Assembly (NCBI GenBank): GCA_949126835.1
Contig: CASBPS010000045.1
Coordinates: 183,501-247,500 of the forward strand
Length of the DNA stretch: 64,000 nt
Source: Anisus vortex
Lineage: Eukaryota; Mollusca; Gastropoda; Planorbidae
Direction of reading: 5' to 3'
The notes under the pieces are model-generated. The model made no database searches. It had not been told where the DNA came from and was given only the letters and a program-made list of their open reading frames with translations. The translations under genes and the position numbers were made by a program. Positions 59,691 to 64,000 of this stretch are shown one piece after another. Every line of letters starts with the position of its first letter. Positions within the stretch are counted from its first letter, which is position 1.

Positions 59691-62600
59691 TGTACGGCCA
59701 GAAAAGGAGCCGAAACCAGAAATCTGCTTTTCAAGTCTTTGTACGGTTTCTGGAGAAGCCAAAACCACAAATCTGCTTTTGTACGGCCAGTAGAGAAGCC
59801 AAAACCACAAATCTGCTGTATTACGGCGAAAAGAGAAGCCAAAACCACAAATCTGCTTTTCAAGTCGTTGTACGGCCAGAACAGAAGCACCATTACCACA
59901 AATCTGCTAGTCAAGTCAATGTACGGTTTGTTGAGAAGCCAAAACAACAAATCTGCTTTTTAAGTCCTTGTACGGCCAGAAAAGAAGCCAAAACTAGAAA
60001 TCTGCTATTCAAGTCGTTGTACGGTTTGTGGAGAGAGCCAAAACCATAAATCTGCTGTGTTACGGCCAAAAGAGAAGCTAAAACCACAAATCTTCTTGTC
60101 AAGTCGTTGTACGGCCAGAAAAGAAGCCAAAACAAGAAATCTGCTATTTAAGTCGTTGTACGGATTGTGGAAAAGCCAAAACCACAAATCTGCTTTTGTA
60201 CGGCCAGAAAAGGAGCCAAAACCAGAAATCTGCTTTTCAAGTCGTTGTACGGTTTCTGGAGAAGCCAAAACCACAAATCTGCTTTTGTACGGCTAGTAGA
60301 GAAGCCAAAACCACAAATCTGCTGTATACGGCGAAAAGAGAAGCCAAAACCACAAATCTGCTATTCAAGTCGTTGTACGGCCAGAACAGAAGCACCATTA
60401 CCACAAATCTGCTAGTCAAGTCGTTGTACGTTTTGTTGAGAAGCCAAAACAACAAATCTGCTTTTTAAGTCCTTGTACGGCCAGAAAAAAAGCCAAAACT
60501 AGAAATCTGCTATTCAAGTCGTTGTACGGTTTATGGAGAGAGCCAAAACCATAAATCTGCTGTGTTACGGCCAAAAGAGAAGCTAAAACCACAAATCTTC
60601 TTGTCAAGTCGTTGTACGGCCAGAAAAGAAGCCAAAACAAGAAATCTGCTATTCAAGTCGTTATACGGATTGTGGAAAAGCCAAAACCTCAAATCTGCTT
60701 TTGTACGGCCAGAGAAGGAGCCAAAACAAGAAATCTGCTTTTCAAGTCGTTGTACGGTTTCTGGAGAAGCCAAAACCACAAATCTGCTTTTGTACGGCTA
60801 GTAGAGAAGCCAAAACCACAAATCTGCTGTATACGGCGAAAAGAGAAGCCAAAACCACAAATCTGCTATTCAAGTCGTTGTACGGCCAGAACAGAAGCAC
60901 CATTACCACAAATCTGCTAGTCAAGTCGTTGTACGGTTTGTGGAGAAGCCAAAACAACAAATCTGCTTTTTAAGTCCTTGTACGGCCAGAAAAGAAGCCA
61001 AAACTAGAAATCTGCTATTCAAGTCGTTGTACGGTTTGTGGAGAGAGCCAAAACCACAAATCTGCTGTGTTACGGCCAAAAGAGAAGCTAAAACCACAAA
61101 TCTTCTTTTCAAGTCGTTGTACGGCCAGAAAAAAAGCCAAAACCAGAAATCTGCTGTTTTACGGCCAGAAAAGGAGCCAAAACCACAAATCTGCTGTTTT
61201 ACGGCCAAAAGAGAAGCCAAAACCAAAAATCTGCTGTGTTACGGCCAAAAGAGAAGCTAAAACCACAAATCTTCTTTTCAAGTCGTTGTACGGCCAGAAA
61301 AGAAGCCGAAACAAGAAATCTGCTATTCAAGTCTTTATACGGATTGTGGAAAAGCCAAAACCACAAATCTGCTTTTGTACGGCCAGAAAAGGAGCCAAAA
61401 CCAGAAATCTGCTTTTCAAGTCGTTGTACGGTTTCTGGAGAAGCCAAAACCACAAATCTGCTTTTGTACGGCTAGTAGAGAAGCCAAAACCACAAATCTG
61501 CTGTATTACGGCGAAAAGAGAAGCCAAAACCACAAATCTGCTATTCAAGTCGTTGTACGGCCAGAACAGAAGCACCATTACCACAAATCTGCTAGTCAAG
61601 TCGTTATACGGTTTGTGGAGAAGCCAAAACAACAAAACTGCTTTTTAAGTCCTTTTACGGCCAGAAAAGAAGCCAAAACTAGAAATCTGCTATTCAAGTC
61701 GTTGTACGGTTTGTGGAGAGAGCCAAAACAACAAATATGCTGTGTTACGGCCAAAAGAGAAGCTGAAACCACAAATCTTCTTTTCAAGTCGTTGTACGGC
61801 CAGAAAAAAAGCCAAAACCAAAAATCTGCTGTTTTACGGCCAGAAAAGGAGCCAAAACAAGAAATCTGCTATTCAAGTCGTTGTACGGACTGTGGAAACG
61901 CCAAAACCACTAATCTGCTTTTGTACGGCCAGTAGAGAAGCCAAAACCACAAATCTGCTGTTTTACGGTTAGAAAAGAAGCCAAAACCAGAAATCTGCTT
62001 TTCAAGTCGTTGTACGGTTTCTGGAGAAGCCAAAACCACAAATCTGCTTTTGTACGGCCAGTAGATATACCAAAACCACAAATCTGCTGTATTACGGCGA
62101 AAAGAGAAGCCAAAACCACAAATCTGCTATTCAAGTCGTTGTACGGCCAGAACAGAAGCACCATTACCACAAATCTGCTAGTCAAGTCGTTGTACGGTTT
62201 GTGGAGAAGCCAAAACAACAAATCTGCTTTTTTAGTCCTTGTACGGCCAGAAAAGAAGCCAAAACTAGAAATCCGCTATTCAAGTCGTTGTACGGTTTGT
62301 GGAGAGAGACAAAACCATAAAGCTGTTTTTGTACGGCCAGAAAAGGAGCCAAAACCAGAAATCTGCTTTTCAAGTCTTTGTACGGTTTCTGGAGAAGCCA
62401 AAACCACAAATCTGCTTTTGTACGGCCAGTAGAGAAGCCAAAACCACAAATCTGCTTTATTACGGCGAAAAGAGAAGCCAAAACCACAAATCTGCTATTC
62501 AAGTCGTTGTACGGCCAGAACAGAAGCACCATTACCACAAATCTGCTAGTCAAGTCGTTGTACGGTTTGTTGAGAAGCCAAACAACAAATCTGCTTTTTA

Positions 62601-64000
62601 AGTCCTTGTACGGCCAGAAAAGAAGCCAAAACTAGAAATCTGCTATTCAAGTCGTTGTACGGTTTGTGGAGAGAGCCAAAACCATAAATCTGCTGTGTTA
62701 CGGCCAAAAGAGAAGCAAAAACCACAAATCTTCTTGTCAAATCGTTGTACGGCCAAAAAAGAAGCCAAAACAAGAAATCTGCTATTCAAGTCGTTGTACG
62801 GCCAGAACAGAAGCACCATTACCACAAATCTGCTAGTCAAGTCGTTGTACGGTTTGTGGAGAAGCCAAAACAACAAATCTGCTTTTTAAGTCCTTGTACG
62901 GCCAGAAAAGAAGCCAAAACTAGAAATCTGCTATTCAAGTTGTTGTACGGTTTGTGGAGAGAGCCAAAACCATAAAGTTGTTTTTGTACGGCCAGAAAAG
63001 GAGCCAAAACCAGAAATCTGCTTTTCAAGTCTTTGTACGGTTTCTGGAGAAGCCAAAACCACAAATCTGCTTTTGTACGGCCAGTAGAGAAGCCAAAACC
63101 ACAAATCTGCTGTATTACGGCGAAAAGAGAAGCCAAAACCACAAATCTGCTTTTCAAGTCGTTGTACGGCCAGAACAGAAGCACCATTACCACAAATCTG
63201 CTAGTCAAGTCGTTGTACGGTTTGTTGAGAAGCCAAAACAACAAATCTGCTTTTTAAGTCCTTGTACGGCCAGAAAAGAAGCCAAAACTAGAAATCTTCT
63301 ATTCAAGTCGTTGTACGGTTTGTGGAGAGAGCCAAAACGATAAATCTGCTGTGTTACGGCCAAAAGAGAAGCTAAAACCACAAATCTTCTTGTCAAGTCG
63401 TTGTACGGCCAGAAAAGAAGCCAAAACAAGAAATCTGCTATTCAAGTCGTTGTACGGATTGTGGAAAAGCCAAAACCTCAAATCTGCTTTTGTACGGCCA
63501 GAAAAGGAGCCAAAACAAGAAATCTGCTTTTCAAATCGTTGTACGGTTTCTGGAGAAGCCAAAACCACAAATCTGCTTTTGTACGGCTAGTAGAGAAGCC
63601 AAAACCACAAATCTGCTGTATACGGCGAAAAGAGAAGCCAAAACCACAAATCTGCTATTCAAGTCGTTGTACGGCCAGAACAGAAGCACCATTACCACAA
63701 ATCTGCTAGTCAAGTCGTTGTACGGTTTGTGGAGAAGCCAAAACAACAAATCTGCTTTTTAAGTCCTTGTACGGCCAGAAAAGAAGCCAAAACTAGAAAT
63801 CTGCTATTCAAGTCGTTGTACGGTTTGTGGAGAGAGCCAAAACCACAAATCTGCTGTGTTACGGCCAAAAGAGAAGCTAAAACCACAAATCTTCTTTTCA
63901 AGTCGTTGTACGGCCAGAAAAAAAGTCAAAACCAGAAATCTGCTGTTTTACGGCCAGAAAAGGAGCCAAAACTACAAATCTGCTGTTTTACGGCCAAAAG
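59691..64000 (+). repeat. Right-edge diverged satellite segment
   Basis: Same monomers and higher-order logic but many private substitutions. Examples are CATAAAGCTG near 59681 and 62320, AAGTCAATGTACGG near 59917, TACGTTTTGTTG near 60430, CAAAACTGC near 61634, GTAGATATACC near 62066, CTTTTTTAGTCC near 62227 and GCCAAACAACAAATC near 62580. Around 62780-62820 an AACAAGAAATC head is fused to the CCAGAACAGAA tail, removing several monomers. The array continues out of the window. Confidence 0.85.

Larger units (their letters stand above)
1..64000 (+). repeat. Tandem satellite array (40/49 bp monomer family) filling the window
   Basis: Seen directly: the sequence from first to last base is a head-to-tail series of related monomers, each with GCCAAAAC (or a variant), AAATCTGCT, TACGG and an A/G-rich tail. 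I saw no base of unrelated sequence and no inverted monomer. Monomer lengths cluster at 40 and 49 bp, with 39, 50, 51 and 52 bp variants. The strand is skewed: one typical 49 bp monomer (673-721) has 18 A, 13 C, 9 G and 9 T. Both window edges cut through the array, so its full size is unknown. Known from satellites in general: such arrays are typical of eukaryotic heterochromatin and evolve by unequal exchange and gene conversion. Inference: this is a heterochromatic block. I do not recognise the family, so host and chromosomal position are open. Confidence 0.97.

Noticed and set aside
1..64000. CRISPR array
   Set aside because: The conserved parts (AAATCTGCT, TACGG) are separated by segments that are themselves repeated variants, not unique spacers. 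There is no leader and no cas gene, and the repeat length is irregular.
1..64000. Transposable element or LTR insertion within the array
   Set aside because: No unrelated sequence, terminal inverted repeat, target-site duplication, poly(A) tail or reverse transcriptase-like frame is visible. All length changes are whole monomers or 1-3 bp.
1..64000. Telomere repeats, rRNA, tRNA or other RNA genes
   Set aside because: No TTAGGG/TTTAGGG-type runs, no tRNA-like or rRNA-like stretch. Nothing departs from the satellite pattern.
1..64000. Inverted segments or large palindromes
   Set aside because: The monomer head GCCAAAAC is read on the plus strand throughout. I saw no run of the reverse-complement head (GTTTTGGC).

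Overview
The whole 64 kb window is one uninterrupted, head-to-tail satellite DNA array. I find no gene, RNA gene, transposon, CRISPR array, telomere repeat or unique sequence in it. The basic unit is an A-rich monomer of two main lengths, about 40 bp and about 49 bp (with 50, 51 and 52 bp variants). At a rough 45 bp average this gives about 1,400 monomers, all in the same orientation. Every monomer begins GCCAAAAC or a close variant, carries a conserved AAATCTGCT core, then a TACGG core, then an 11-12 bp variable tail. The short form equals the long form minus a 9 bp segment (CAAGTCGTT) between the two cores.

Monomers are arranged in higher-order repeats (HORs). The commonest cassette is an ordered set of eight monomers totalling 368 bp (for example 28584-28951 and 28952-29319). 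It contains one distinctive 51 bp monomer starting GCACCATTA. Above that level is a series of segmental tandem duplications with periods of about 1.35/1.44, 1.92, 2.07, 2.46, 2.86, 8.93 and 12.51 kb, plus dispersed paralogous blocks at offsets of about 3.96, 5.32, 5.77, 7.95 and 8.26 kb.

Layout: 1-15 kb is a mosaic of older blocks with many private substitutions. 15-24 kb holds intermediate duplications. 19.24-53.19 kb is the young core: a 12,507 bp tandem duplication, one copy of which then gained a nested 8,933 bp tandem duplication, giving three almost identical copies of about 9 kb. 51-57 kb carries two further local tandem duplications. 57-64 kb returns to more diverged material and the array runs off both window edges.

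The array implies a eukaryotic genome and heterochromatin-type sequence (centromeric, pericentromeric, subtelomeric, or a B or sex chromosome block). I do not recognise the family and cannot name the organism. The long open frames that appear in all six frames come from a repeat poor in stop codons and are not genes. The interest of the window is its multi-level amplification history, which can be partly ordered from shared mutations.
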